In this document: positions 39,789 through 48,677 of the stretch, piece after piece
Numbering within the stretch: position 1 is the stretch's first letter
Layout: every line of letters begins with the position of its first letter
Virus record (IMG/VR): IMGVR_UViG_3300045971_000437
Span: 1 to 64,000 of that record
Direction: 5' to 3' (one strand)
Length of the DNA: 64,000 bases
Source: a virus
Made by a program: the position numbers and the translations under genes
Notes under the pieces: model-generated
What the model was told of the DNA's origin: nothing
Database searches by the model: none
What the model saw: the letters and a program-made list of their open reading frames with translations, nothing else

Positions 39789-40615
39789 ATGCTTCTTATT
39801 TTATCAATCAATTTTTGGTACAAATCTGTTAATGGTAACGCTTCTGCTCCCAACTGCGTCATCGTCTTATCATTAATCAGCATCTGTCTAACAGCAACAA
39901 TAGGTAGCAAATAATATCCATCAGACTTATAAATTAAAATTTCGTTTTTAGACTTAATAGCTTTATCAAGTCCATTATTATTTTCATATAGATCATTAAT
40001 TGCATTACCGAATGCATTTGCCATCTTTGCTTGAGTTGGTGGAACACGATCACCTTCCATTGCATCTTTGATACCCATTGCAATTGTATCTTCTTCTGCG
40101 ATGTCTGCGAAATCATTTGGTGACACACGTTTACTAAAATATTCCATCATATCATTTAATTCAGTATCATTAATAGCTTTACTTAAATTGCTAATAATGT
40201 CTCGTTTTATTTTTGTACTATCATCATATGAATCATTTATTCGTGGTGACCAAATATAGTCTATATCGCCAGCTGGAAAAATAAAATTTATTGTACCGAA
40301 CTGTTGAGCTGTTTGATAATCACCAGTACAGAATAATGACTTTTTCCTAATGTCTCGTATACCAAATGCCGCATCTACTGCCGCATTAAACATGAAATTA
40401 AAATCTGGACTGGAATCTAGAGCCGGTCTATCTTCAGGATGAGGTAGAAACGTTCCCCCAATATCTGGGGAAGGGTTTCTTTTGTTACCAAAACCTCTAT
40501 ATAATGGCAAGGCTTTTGATTCTTTTAAGAACTGTTGACACTCATCACTTATACGTTTAAGTACATCGTCAATTTTGACTATTCGTTCTTCTTTTAGGAA
40601 TGTTTTAAATCTCAT
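39785..40615 (-). CDS. ADP-ribosyltransferase-like cargo, subfamily B
   Basis: It begins MRFKTFLKEER, the clearest form of the targeting motif. Arg40 in PLYRGF, RPALDS, KSLFCTGD, FGTINFIFPAGDIDYIWSP and Glu225 in KNEILIYKSDGYYLLP match the family pattern. It is the first gene of the three-gene ART cluster, 31 bases from an exact TATAAATA late promoter, so the cluster is expressed with virion genes. Confidence 0.7.
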   Translation of the reverse strand: MRFKTFLKEERIVKIDDVLKRISDECQQFLKESKALPLYRGFGNKRNPSPDIGGTFLPHPEDRPALDSSPDFNFMFNAAVDAAFGIRDIRKKSLFCTGDYQTAQQFGTINFIFPAGDIDYIWSPRINDSYDDSTKIKRDIISNLSKAINDTELNDMMEYFSKRVSPNDFADIAEEDTIAMGIKDAMEGDRVPPTQAKMANAFGNAINDLYENNNGLDKAIKSKNEILIYKSDGYYLLPIVAVRQMLINDKTMTQLGAEALPLTDLYQKLIDKIRSI

Positions 40616-40645
40616 TTGAACCTGGAAATGTTAAGAGTGGTAATC

Positions 40646-40653
40646 TATTTATA
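40646..40653 (-). promoter_or_regulatory. Late promoter (TATAAATA)
   Basis: Exact minus-strand TATAAATA 31 bases before the three-gene ART cluster, directly following the gp18 terminator. Confidence 0.7.
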
Positions 40654-40673
40654 ATCAGAATAGCAGGCAAAAG

Positions 40674-40701
40674 AAAAGGCTAAGAAAATTCTTAGCCTTT
40701 T
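40674..40701 (-). terminator. Terminator after gp18
   Basis: AAAAGGCTAAGAA-AA-TTCTTAGCCTTTT, a 13-bp perfect stem followed on the minus strand by CTTTTGCC. Confidence 0.88.
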
Positions 40702-40719
40702 CACTTTAATCAATAAAGA

Positions 40720-42564
40720 TTAACCTGGCATTTGAGCACCAGTGCTCAATACACGGATTGGGATGTAGATAAATTCAGCTGCTTTAACTGGCTTAAGAGC
40801 GATATCCATGTACATCTCGTTACGATCGATACGATCTGGAGTATTGTTTGAATCATCGCATAAAGTTACGAAGTCATAAAGACCACGTTTAGCCATAACG
40901 TCATTCAAGAATCCATCTGCTGCTGCCTTTAAGTTGTCACGAGTTACTTTATCATTAGGTTCGAAAACGAATGGGAAAGAACCCTTACGAAGTGAACGCT
41001 TAATATACATAAGCAAGCGAACTACGTTTACTCTATCAAGAGCAGATGCAGCTCCGTATGAAGTCTTCTGACCCCATATAATCATACCACGTCCCGGGAA
41101 GAATACGATAGGATTAATGTTTTTATAGAACTCATAAAGATTATCACGTTGACCTTGGTTAAGGTTTGTTTCAACGAAGGTTGTTGGAGTACCAAATGTT
41201 CCTGATACATAACCTACTTTAGAAACACCAGTAACACTACCACGTCTAACACCCGCTGGAGCAAACCAAACATAGGATTGATTATCGCTGTATGCGTATG
41301 TACGAAGAGCGATACCAGATGGTGCGCAAACTACATCACGACCATCTAAGTTAGAAGCAAGACCCCAAGGGTAGTAGTAAGCAATGTTCTGAGAACTAAA
41401 ACGCTCAGATGTATTTGCCCATACTGCTGCTTGTTCAGGAGTTTTGTTAACTGGAACATCTGCAACAACGAATGCTTCATCACTGATACTTGCTGAAAGA
41501 GCAACCAATTCGTCGATAACTTCAGAGTAACCTGGAGCAACAATCAAATTATATTCATAAACTTCAGAACGTACTTCAGTATTGCTGTTAATTTCTGCTT
41601 GCAAAGCTGTAACAATAGCTACACGTTTAGCTGCATCGTTTGCACCAAGTGGATTAAACAAATTGATAGTTGCTAAGCTCATAGTGAATTCATCACCAGC
41701 AACAAATGCTGTTGTACCAACATTAATTTTAAAATTAACGTAGTTATTATCGTATGCAACACCAACTAATCCTGAAGCAGTTGGACCAGATACTGAACCA
41801 GTTACAGTAAATGCTGTAGCTGAAGTAAATGTCACTGTCCAAATTTCGTCAAGAGCATTAATATCAGTTGCTAAATTTGTCATCTTACCATTACCAACAC
41901 CAACATATGATGTAGGAGCATAAACAAGACTGAATTGGAAATAATCGTCTGCTGAAAATGGAACTAAACCAGCAGTAACAGTAAGATTCAATTTAGTAGA
42001 CGTGAATGGAGTACCAACTAAACCATTACCGATGATACCTGAATCTGAACCGATAACTGTAAAATCTGTAGATGAAGTCATAACAACATCGATAAGCTCT
42101 GGCTTAACAAATGCTGATGTAGCTGTAATACCAGAGATAGTACCATTGCCTACACCGATTCTAGTTGGTGTAGTTGAAACTGGAGTACCGATACCAACAA
42201 AAGATTCTGCTGCATCAGTAAGATCGATATTTGCTCTAACAACAAATGCTCTTGAACCTATTCCTAAGAATTGATTAAGTGCAAAAAGACCATATTCATT
42301 GCGTGCATCGCCATGGAACTCATTTCCAGATACATCTTTCCAGAAATATGGAATACCATATAACTGTACTGACTGTCCTAATGACGTTACTGTTCGTACA
42401 ACTGAATGTTCAACTGTTCCTGCAGCAACTGTTACACCATTAGGTTGTAATTTTTGTTTTCTTGTTGCAACAAAGAAAAGAGGAACTGTCGGCGCAGATG
42501 CCGGAATATAAAAAGATTCGTCAATAATTGTGACTGAAACTCCGGGACTAACCAATGTGCTCAT
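40720..42564 (-). CDS. 18: Tail sheath protein gp18 with two inserted domains
   Basis: The contractile sheath subunit, 614 residues (T4: 659). The N-terminal SPGVSVTIIDES and PTVPLFFVATRK, and the C-terminal DRIDRNEMYMDIALKPVKAAEFIYIPIRV, are sheath hallmarks. FFPGRGMIIWGQKT marks the conserved core. Residues 136-216 and 221-299 are two related domains inserted after the N-terminal core; the same domain occurs once in gp14. Gene order gp18-(cargo)-gp19 follows T4 apart from the cargo genes. Confidence 0.95.
   Translation of the reverse strand: MSTLVSPGVSVTIIDESFYIPASAPTVPLFFVATRKQKLQPNGVTVAAGTVEHSVVRTVTSLGQSVQLYGIPYFWKDVSGNEFHGDARNEYGLFALNQFLGIGSRAFVVRANIDLTDAAESFVGIGTPVSTTPTRIGVGNGTISGITATSAFVKPELIDVVMTSSTDFTVIGSDSGIIGNGLVGTPFTSTKLNLTVTAGLVPFSADDYFQFSLVYAPTSYVGVGNGKMTNLATDINALDEIWTVTFTSATAFTVTGSVSGPTASGLVGVAYDNNYVNFKINVGTTAFVAGDEFTMSLATINLFNPLGANDAAKRVAIVTALQAEINSNTEVRSEVYEYNLIVAPGYSEVIDELVALSASISDEAFVVADVPVNKTPEQAAVWANTSERFSSQNIAYYYPWGLASNLDGRDVVCAPSGIALRTYAYSDNQSYVWFAPAGVRRGSVTGVSKVGYVSGTFGTPTTFVETNLNQGQRDNLYEFYKNINPIVFFPGRGMIIWGQKTSYGAASALDRVNVVRLLMYIKRSLRKGSFPFVFEPNDKVTRDNLKAAADGFLNDVMAKRGLYDFVTLCDDSNNTPDRIDRNEMYMDIALKPVKAAEFIYIPIRVLSTGAQMPG
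41668..42159 (-). repeat. Two tandem inserted beta domains in gp18
   Basis: Copy 1 (residues 136-216) and copy 2 (221-299) share VGNG, an MT/FTS(S/A)T(D/A)FTV strand, the G-VG-(T/V) turn and a closing strand with PF/AF..(A/G)DxFxxSL. They are probably projecting beta-sandwich decorations on the sheath. Confidence 0.65.
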
Positions 42565-42632
42565 ATTTAACTCCTTGATAACTATTTAAATGTTGCTAGT
42601 TCTAAGACTTCACACTAGCGCTTTCAACTTAA

Positions 42633-42663
42633 TATTTATGAAACTGCCTAAAAAACAGGGCAG
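42633..42663 (-). promoter_or_regulatory. Weak terminator plus late box before gp18
   Basis: A 5-bp hairpin CTGCC/GGCAG (42644-42663) follows the gp15 stop. It is followed on the minus strand by CATAAATA (42633-42640), a near-match late box 70 bases before gp18. Confidence 0.4.
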
Positions 42664-42673
42664 ATTTCTTATA

Positions 42674-43429
42674 TTATGGACCTCTTGAATCTATTTCTAT
42701 CTGTGCATATTGATAACCGACTTCAAATGGAACTAGCTCACCATTACTATCATATTCATTAACGAGCATCTTATCCAGATCACCAATTTTAATAGTAATT
42801 TTTCTAACTACTTCATCTCTAACATCTACTGGAGCAGAGATATAAATTGGTATATCAAAATTCATTGACCACATAATAATTCTAGAATCTCCGCCTGGTG
42901 GCATATTCTCTTCATTATTAATGCTAACAAGTTCAACCTTAGTAATTTTAGTCCAATCAAATGCAGAATCAGATGTCTGAATTTCTAACACTGGATCAAA
43001 TAACATTAATATCTGTTCTAACATTTGATGCAGCTGATTAGTATTAGATGCATACATTGATAATTCTGTAGACATAATATACGGTATTGGCATTACTCGT
43101 ACTAATGTAGTAAGATCATCTGGATAAATTCCACCTATAGGCAGAAATACTCTTCTATCAACAACACCCACACCTTTACGATTTGGAGCAAGAGATAAAT
43201 TCGATATTGATGCAGCCATTGCTGGTAACGAGAATGGTTTATTTTGAGTATTTCCCGCATTAATAGCAGCAACAACCCTATCTTTACTACCAACCGAAAT
43301 AGGTACTGTTATAAATTCTTTTTCACCACATTCGCCATTACCTGTTTGAACTGATAATCCGGTAAAAATTGAACAAAATTGAAGCAAGTAGCTTCTCAAT
43401 TGTCCTTCATAAAAATGTTCTGTTATCAT
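42674..43429 (-). CDS. 15: Tail completion protein gp15
   Basis: gp15 caps the contracted-tail end and joins it to the neck. The 251-residue protein (T4: 272) has the family layout: an N-terminal EHFYEGQLRSYLLQFCSIFTG helix, ITVPI-type strand (FITVPISVGSKDR), the TELSMYASNTNQLHQMLEQIL helix and FDPVLEIQ. In T4 the same parts read YELSIFTRYEDDMFQIVEQIL and PYFQP. It precedes gp18, matching T4 order. Confidence 0.88.
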   Translation of the reverse strand: MITEHFYEGQLRSYLLQFCSIFTGLSVQTGNGECGEKEFITVPISVGSKDRVVAAINAGNTQNKPFSLPAMAASISNLSLAPNRKGVGVVDRRVFLPIGGIYPDDLTTLVRVMPIPYIMSTELSMYASNTNQLHQMLEQILMLFDPVLEIQTSDSAFDWTKITKVELVSINNEENMPPGGDSRIIMWSMNFDIPIYISAPVDVRDEVVRKITIKIGDLDKMLVNEYDSNGELVPFEVGYQYAQIEIDSRGP

Positions 43430-43430
43430 A

Positions 43431-45008
43431 TTATTGTCCTGTCATTTTCTTAAAATCTGCTCTATTTTCTATTTCATTACCAAAGAAGTCATCAATCATT
43501 TTAGTAGTTAATCCGACTTTCTTTGCTTCCATTTTAAAGAATACACGTTCTTTAGGTTCCATAGTTTTATTCATCTTATGAAGAACATTCCTTGAACCAT
43601 TTATAATATCAAGAAGCAATTCAGCTTTTCCTGTTCCACCTTCTGGGAATCTTTCATACTGTGTCCAGTCCTGATAAAATCTATCAACCCCATCAACACT
43701 CTTGAAGTAGTTATAGATTCTTGTTAACTCAACCGGAATAGAACTATTTTTATCTATGGGAGTATTTGCTAATTTATCATTTGCTTTACTAAAAATGGCA
43801 GATGCTTTTTTAAGATATTCTTTTCTCTCTAGATTAGTATCACAAGCAATTTCGACAACAGCAACAAAACGCATAATTGTTTCTATTACCGTTTCAATTG
43901 AAGATTGACTATTATAATCCTTACCACCAGTGACTCTAAATTCTAGGTAACCTTGTTCAATTTTTCCCAAATTTACTGTATGATATTTTCCTGTGCTTAG
44001 AATACTCCAAGAAGAATGTAGCATTTCCTTTTCATTTTTTGGTAATTTTCCTTCATTTCCAATAGCTTTTAAAATATAATCAATGTGTTGCTTTGCAAAT
44101 GTATTTGTTAATCTGTCAAACTGATTAGCGACATAGCGTTCACCCATAAACAAAACTAATTTAAGCGGATCTATTTTTTCTTTAAGATCTGGAATACTAA
44201 TATTTATGTGTAGTCCTGTTGACGAATTAGTTTCAAAATCATTTAACCTCATCCACGTCGCAACTTCTTTTAAGTGCTCAACAGCTTTTGTTAATGGTAA
44301 TGGCGGTGTAACTAATTCTACACCGAAACCATCACCCTCAATTGAAGTATCTTCTTCAACATACCATTGATCAAGTGATTTGTTTGTTGTTTTTGTTCCA
44401 TTAGCAAAACGTGGCTTTATATTAAATCTTTTATTAAAGCTGCTAATGACATTTAGAAATGTCTGATTTTTATCATCGTCATTATCAGCTTCTGGAAGCT
44501 CTGTGTATACCCGCGCTGCGGTTGAGTTCTCGTCGTAACCGTATTTCGGTTCTAAATCATACTCATTCACAAAACCTTCAGCATCGTCATATACAGCTTT
44601 AATCCAATCGTCAAGAGTAGTGCTATCGTTTTTGTCGAAGTCTTTGCCAGCCATATCTTCAGCATGATCTTCATTATTCTCGTCTGGATCTAAATAATCA
44701 TCCATATGATCTGCAATATAATTATTACGAAGTTCAGATATATAAATGTTAAAATCGCGAGTCATAGCCCGTTCATCACCAGCAGACTGATCAAAATACT
44801 CTAGAATCTTATCAAGAGTTTTTAATGAATCAACTCTTACTGAATCAGTTGACATAAGTGGATCATCTCTATAATAATGAACAGTATCCTCAGGCACAAG
44901 CATTTCAAACTCAAATCCTACTAAAGCTGTATCTCCATAGCGCTTTGCTATGTCGACATATGTTGCCGAATTCATTGCCTTCTCAATTAAGAAATCTTTA
45001 AATCTCAT
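43431..45008 (-). CDS. Amidoligase-family enzyme, virion cargo
   Basis: After the targeting peptide RFKDFLIEK, the chain shows all landmarks of the amidoligase (COOH-NH2 ligase) family: GFEFEM (31-36), GVELVTPPL (229-237), GLHINIS (265-271) and LEFRVTGG (355-362). This is the GxExE / SPxl / GlHvH / EfR pattern. These enzymes use ATP to form amide bonds on peptides or small molecules. The 525-residue chain has an acidic insert at about 90-210. It lies between gp15 and another cargo-like gene. A packaged amidoligase would modify a host target just after injection; the target is unknown. Confidence 0.78.
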   Translation of the reverse strand: MRFKDFLIEKAMNSATYVDIAKRYGDTALVGFEFEMLVPEDTVHYYRDDPLMSTDSVRVDSLKTLDKILEYFDQSAGDERAMTRDFNIYISELRNNYIADHMDDYLDPDENNEDHAEDMAGKDFDKNDSTTLDDWIKAVYDDAEGFVNEYDLEPKYGYDENSTAARVYTELPEADNDDDKNQTFLNVISSFNKRFNIKPRFANGTKTTNKSLDQWYVEEDTSIEGDGFGVELVTPPLPLTKAVEHLKEVATWMRLNDFETNSSTGLHINISIPDLKEKIDPLKLVLFMGERYVANQFDRLTNTFAKQHIDYILKAIGNEGKLPKNEKEMLHSSWSILSTGKYHTVNLGKIEQGYLEFRVTGGKDYNSQSSIETVIETIMRFVAVVEIACDTNLERKEYLKKASAIFSKANDKLANTPIDKNSSIPVELTRIYNYFKSVDGVDRFYQDWTQYERFPEGGTGKAELLLDIINGSRNVLHKMNKTMEPKERVFFKMEAKKVGLTTKMIDDFFGNEIENRADFKKMTGQ

Positions 45009-45769
45009 TAGTCGTCCTCATTCCAATCCATCATGCCATTATATAACTTAACAGCACCTTTATAAATTAAACTATCTGTTTTAAACCAAGCTGTTGATTC
45101 GACATCCCAGCCATCTGTAAACTTATCTGAATCCCTGCTTTGCCAGCCACTATGATGCACACTATCAAAATGTTTAGCCATTGAATCCCATGGAAAATTA
45201 CCGCGCATCTTCCAAGTTCCATATTGTGATGCTGCCCACTCAGAATTTTTCTTCGTTAGTTGAGCAGCATCTTCTGCCCATTCATAATATCTATCTAGGT
45301 ATTCAGAATCATATATAATTGCTGTAGGTTTAATCTCAAACAGAAATCCATAATCAGTCTGCCAATGTGGATATCTTTCTTTAACGAATTGATACCAATC
45401 ACTTGACCATGTTCCATCAGGCCTTTTAAATGCACTTGATGTCCAAAATGCATGGTGAGGTTTATTATCGCCTGGTGGAGAGTCATGAAAAGCCGTTAAT
45501 ATTGGTGCCATTTCTTCTTTTATGGTGTATAAATCATTAACTTCTTTTTTAGCTTGTGCGTATCTCCGCTCACGATCACGTTCAATCTGTACATTTGGAT
45601 CTCTACGTTTAGGAACGAACAATTGAAGTTCTTTATGTACTCTATTATCCGTGAAGGTAGATTGAATACGTCTCAACTCCGCATAGACTTTATCCTCCTC
45701 TGGCCACGGAGTTTCAGGTGGAACCTTTGGTTTTCTAGGAGCTTCTAAAAAGGTTTTAAATCGCATCAT
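45008..45769 (-). CDS. Cargo-like protein, possible divergent ART fold, 253 aa
   Basis: It begins MMRFKTFLEAP, with FLE-Ala as predicted protease cut. A segment FHDSPPGDNKPHHAFWTSSAF, followed by GFLFEIKPTAIIYD, recalls the His...Ser-Ser strands of H-Y-E-type ADP-ribosyltransferases, but no confident catalytic Glu is placed. It overlaps gp14 by 4 bases and the amidoligase by one base, so all three are co-translated. Treat the ART idea as tentative. Confidence 0.5.
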   Translation of the reverse strand: MMRFKTFLEAPRKPKVPPETPWPEEDKVYAELRRIQSTFTDNRVHKELQLFVPKRRDPNVQIERDRERRYAQAKKEVNDLYTIKEEMAPILTAFHDSPPGDNKPHHAFWTSSAFKRPDGTWSSDWYQFVKERYPHWQTDYGFLFEIKPTAIIYDSEYLDRYYEWAEDAAQLTKKNSEWAASQYGTWKMRGNFPWDSMAKHFDSVHHSGWQSRDSDKFTDGWDVESTAWFKTDSLIYKGAVKLYNGMMDWNEDD

Positions 45770-47658
45770 ATTGTTTTCTTTGAAAGGCCCTGCTTAGTTG
45801 ATGACTCTAAAATATTTCTAACAGATGGTTTATGAGAACTATAAACACCGCGTTTATCGGACTCTAAGAATAACCAACGATTTTTAATTACTGAGAATCT
45901 AAATAGTCTTGGAGGAATATTAGTCTCTGGTGGGTAATATAATCTAAAATAATCACCATCAGCAACAGCAGACGGATCTGGCAATTTAAATCCTTCACCA
46001 TACGGTTGATCTTGTGGTGGTAAACCATCTTCAATATAAATGTTTTGTTTACCTTTATGTTCAGAAGATGGTGGTTGCCCCTTGAGATTAACCGGTGGTT
46101 TAATTGGTGGTAAAGGTTGACCTACTACATGTCGTTGATCATCCGATCCTCTTTCTGGTACTGCGTTTGCTGCGTCTTTAGCAATTTCTTCTGTGATAGT
46201 AAGTGGCGCAGTATTTATCTGTTCACCAATCATGTCACCGAGGATTGAATCCGCAATAAGATACTTTTGGGTATCCATAGTTCCAAATATGTCTCTAGTT
46301 TCCTGAGACGATACAGCTTGCTGTCCAGAGAATCTATATATCGTAGGTCTCCAAGAAGTACTAAATCCTTCAGCAGCCCAGCCAGTGTCTGTTATTTCTA
46401 CAAATTTTCTAACTGGCTTTAAATTTTGATCATACTGTAGCTCAGGAGTTACTTCAATAATATCACCAGTAACTAGTGGACGACCCAAAGCATTAACCAT
46501 AGCAACGAATGATATGGTAAAAGAATACTGATCTAAGATGCTTAATCCAAATCTGCTTAAATCTGAAATAGAATCTGCAGGTGCATATTGAACCTTTAAC
46601 GGTATAGGAGTAATAGAATAATCTCTGTCTCTATTTTCATTAAAGAATAAATCCTGTACATTATTAATATCCGTTGGAGCAGAATCTAAGACATCAAATG
46701 CTGATACTTCCCAACTACCTGTACCAGAAAACAATGTGGGAGTAACTCTAATAGCTTTAACATTAATGCCTGACTGTAAATTTAATGTCTGTGGTAAAGG
46801 AGACTGAATTAAATTAAAAATACCAGCTCTCTGCCAAACATAATTAACAGGGATAGTAAATTGGTCACCTCCAACAAATGGTACTGTACCAACGTTTATA
46901 ACGAAATTTGCATATGTGCTAAAAAATGGGATGCCTATAGTAGCAGTGTTCAATCCTATAACTGAATTATCTGGCAGAGTTGCATAAACGTTAAACGTTG
47001 AAGATGTTATAGCTATAACAGTAATTGCACCCTGTGTTATATCTGATCCTAATCCATTTACAGTTATTGTTCCATTGCCTGTACCAGAGAATATTGGTGT
47101 AGTATATTCGCACTCTCCAGTTGCAACCTCAACCTTTACTTGTCTAGCCCATTCATTTGGAGTATTGCCTTGAGTGATAGCGATTGCTGCCACCTTAGTC
47201 CATTTAGTTTTTATGGGTTCGTATTCAGTAGTACCAGAAGGTAACCGTTTAATACCGAAGTCTATTCCAATATATGCCTGAGATGAAACTACTGAAGAAC
47301 CAGCCTGAAGACTGCGCCAAGGTGTCACACCACCATTAACACCAGTAATAGGATATCCAGGAAATGATACAGAATTTACTAATTTTCCTAAAGACAACAA
47401 TGATCCATTGCCCTGCTCATGTACACCCAACAATTTAAAAACATTGATTGGAGCACCAGAAATATTTAGCACTTCTGCTATATAGGATTCCTGTCTCTTC
47501 TGATCATTGTTAGCACATTCATCTGGAGTTAAAGTGGAAATTTCCCACTCACCCATGCATGGCTTAAATGGGGTATAAGGTCCAAGACCTGGAACTGTAG
47601 GTGGATTATTAGGGTTGTTTAAACTACCGCCACCATTTTCGCAAGGTAAAGTTGCCAT
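45766..47658 (-). CDS. 14: Neck protein gp14, enlarged
   Basis: gp14 with gp13 forms the head-tail connector seal. The conserved part is near residues 395-465 (GDIIEVTPELQYD, RKFVEITDTGWAAEG, WRPTIYRFSG, SSQETRDIFGT), typical of gp14 of T4-like phages. T4 gp14 has 256 residues; this has 630, with an added domain at 189-275 shared with the sheath and a Pro-rich linker (QPLPPIKPPVNLKGQPPSS) before a C-terminal RLFRFSVIKNRWLF segment. It sits between gp13 and gp15, the T4 order, but with an endonuclease gene inserted before it. Confidence 0.8.
   Translation of the reverse strand: MATLPCENGGGSLNNPNNPPTVPGLGPYTPFKPCMGEWEISTLTPDECANNDQKRQESYIAEVLNISGAPINVFKLLGVHEQGNGSLLSLGKLVNSVSFPGYPITGVNGGVTPWRSLQAGSSVVSSQAYIGIDFGIKRLPSGTTEYEPIKTKWTKVAAIAITQGNTPNEWARQVKVEVATGECEYTTPIFSGTGNGTITVNGLGSDITQGAITVIAITSSTFNVYATLPDNSVIGLNTATIGIPFFSTYANFVINVGTVPFVGGDQFTIPVNYVWQRAGIFNLIQSPLPQTLNLQSGINVKAIRVTPTLFSGTGSWEVSAFDVLDSAPTDINNVQDLFFNENRDRDYSITPIPLKVQYAPADSISDLSRFGLSILDQYSFTISFVAMVNALGRPLVTGDIIEVTPELQYDQNLKPVRKFVEITDTGWAAEGFSTSWRPTIYRFSGQQAVSSQETRDIFGTMDTQKYLIADSILGDMIGEQINTAPLTITEEIAKDAANAVPERGSDDQRHVVGQPLPPIKPPVNLKGQPPSSEHKGKQNIYIEDGLPPQDQPYGEGFKLPDPSAVADGDYFRLYYPPETNIPPRLFRFSVIKNRWLFLESDKRGVYSSHKPSVRNILESSTKQGLSKKTI
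46834..47094 (-). repeat. Domain in gp14 shared with the gp18 inserts
   Basis: Residues 189-275 (SGTGNGTITV, ITSSTFNVYATLPD, ANFVINVGTVPFVGGDQF) align with gp18 copy 2 (VGNGKMTN, FTSATAFTVTG, VNFKINVGTTAFVAGDEF). In this third copy NVGT-x-x-FV-x-GD-x-F is the best-conserved strand. Confidence 0.65.
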
Positions 47659-48623
47659 TATATCTCTTTCCTTGTTCTATAATGTTTCTCATATAATGTA
47701 TTATCTATTGATAATGCTCTAAATCCACTCACAAACTTTCTGTTTATTAGTGTTTTATACATTCGTGATTGAGATATATTTTGTTCAATGCAGAAATTTT
47801 TTAGATTTATAATTTTAAAAATTTCTGCATTTTCTTTCTCAATCGTCCAAGTTTTAGCCTGCCGTGTCTTTATTATAGTTTTAGACGCCAAATTTTTAAC
47901 TTGGCCTTCGGACATTTTAGCAACAGTTTCAGCAGAGCGTTTTTTGCCTCTATGAAAAGATGCGCATTTCTCAATATGTTCCAGTGACATAGGAGGTCTG
48001 TTGTTTGCTGCTTTAATCTGTTTTTGTAGCATTTTATCCTTAGCTTCACTTGACATATTGTTTAATCCAGCTTTTACCTTATCACTTCTAATTTTAGCAT
48101 AATCTTTATCTGAAAATAATTTTGCTAAAGCTGCTTTTTGAACCTTAGACATATTTAACTTCTGTTCATCTGTCCGTTTAACATCTCTAATCTTAGCTAC
48201 TCTTTTTTCTATATGTTCTGACGTTTGACTAGGTCGTTGATAGCCACTAGCTAATAAATCAGCCCACATTTTCTTTAATGATGCTGACATCTTTTCTCTT
48301 GTTTCTGCTTTTAGCGCTTTACCTGGTTGATTTCCTGTTCCTCCAGATCTAATGTTCATGCACATTTTATTTAATCGAAGTTCTGGAGTAATTATCTGTT
48401 CCTCACGTAATGATAATGATTTTCTATCTTGTAAGAGCTCGATTACTTCACACGTATGATTTTCTCTGCCATATTTTTTAATAGACCTAGATAATATTGA
48501 CCCACTCCCCAAATATCCATCATTTAAGTTATCAGTTGAGTGCATACCTAAATAAAATTTCCCAGTAATAGTACAAGTAGTTTTATAGATTATATGATAT
48601 TTTCTATATTCAGCTCTGTTCAT
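47658..48623 (-). CDS. GIY-YIG homing endonuclease with NUMOD3-like repeats
   Basis: The N-terminal domain is GIY-YIG type: HIIYKTTCTITGKFYLGMHS, then YLGSGSILSRSIKKYG and the catalytic Glu region EVIELL. The C-terminal part has repeated DNA-binding helices (EKRVAKIRD, AETVAKMSEG). It resembles the Seg family of T4. The start at 48623 has GGAG at good spacing. It is inserted between gp13 and gp14 and overlaps gp14's start (TAATG), with its own AATAAATA late box upstream. Confidence 0.87.
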   Translation of the reverse strand: MNRAEYRKYHIIYKTTCTITGKFYLGMHSTDNLNDGYLGSGSILSRSIKKYGRENHTCEVIELLQDRKSLSLREEQIITPELRLNKMCMNIRSGGTGNQPGKALKAETREKMSASLKKMWADLLASGYQRPSQTSEHIEKRVAKIRDVKRTDEQKLNMSKVQKAALAKLFSDKDYAKIRSDKVKAGLNNMSSEAKDKMLQKQIKAANNRPPMSLEHIEKCASFHRGKKRSAETVAKMSEGQVKNLASKTIIKTRQAKTWTIEKENAEIFKIINLKNFCIEQNISQSRMYKTLINRKFVSGFRALSIDNTLYEKHYRTRKEI

Positions 48624-48649
48624 AATGATCTCCATTTTATTTGACTATC

Positions 48650-48657
48650 TATTTATT
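48650..48657 (-). promoter_or_regulatory. Late box (AATAAATA) of the GIY-YIG gene
   Basis: Minus-strand AATAAATAG 27 bases before the endonuclease start, in the gap after gp13. Confidence 0.5.
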
Positions 48658-48677
48658 GATGTCTGCTAAAATGTGTT

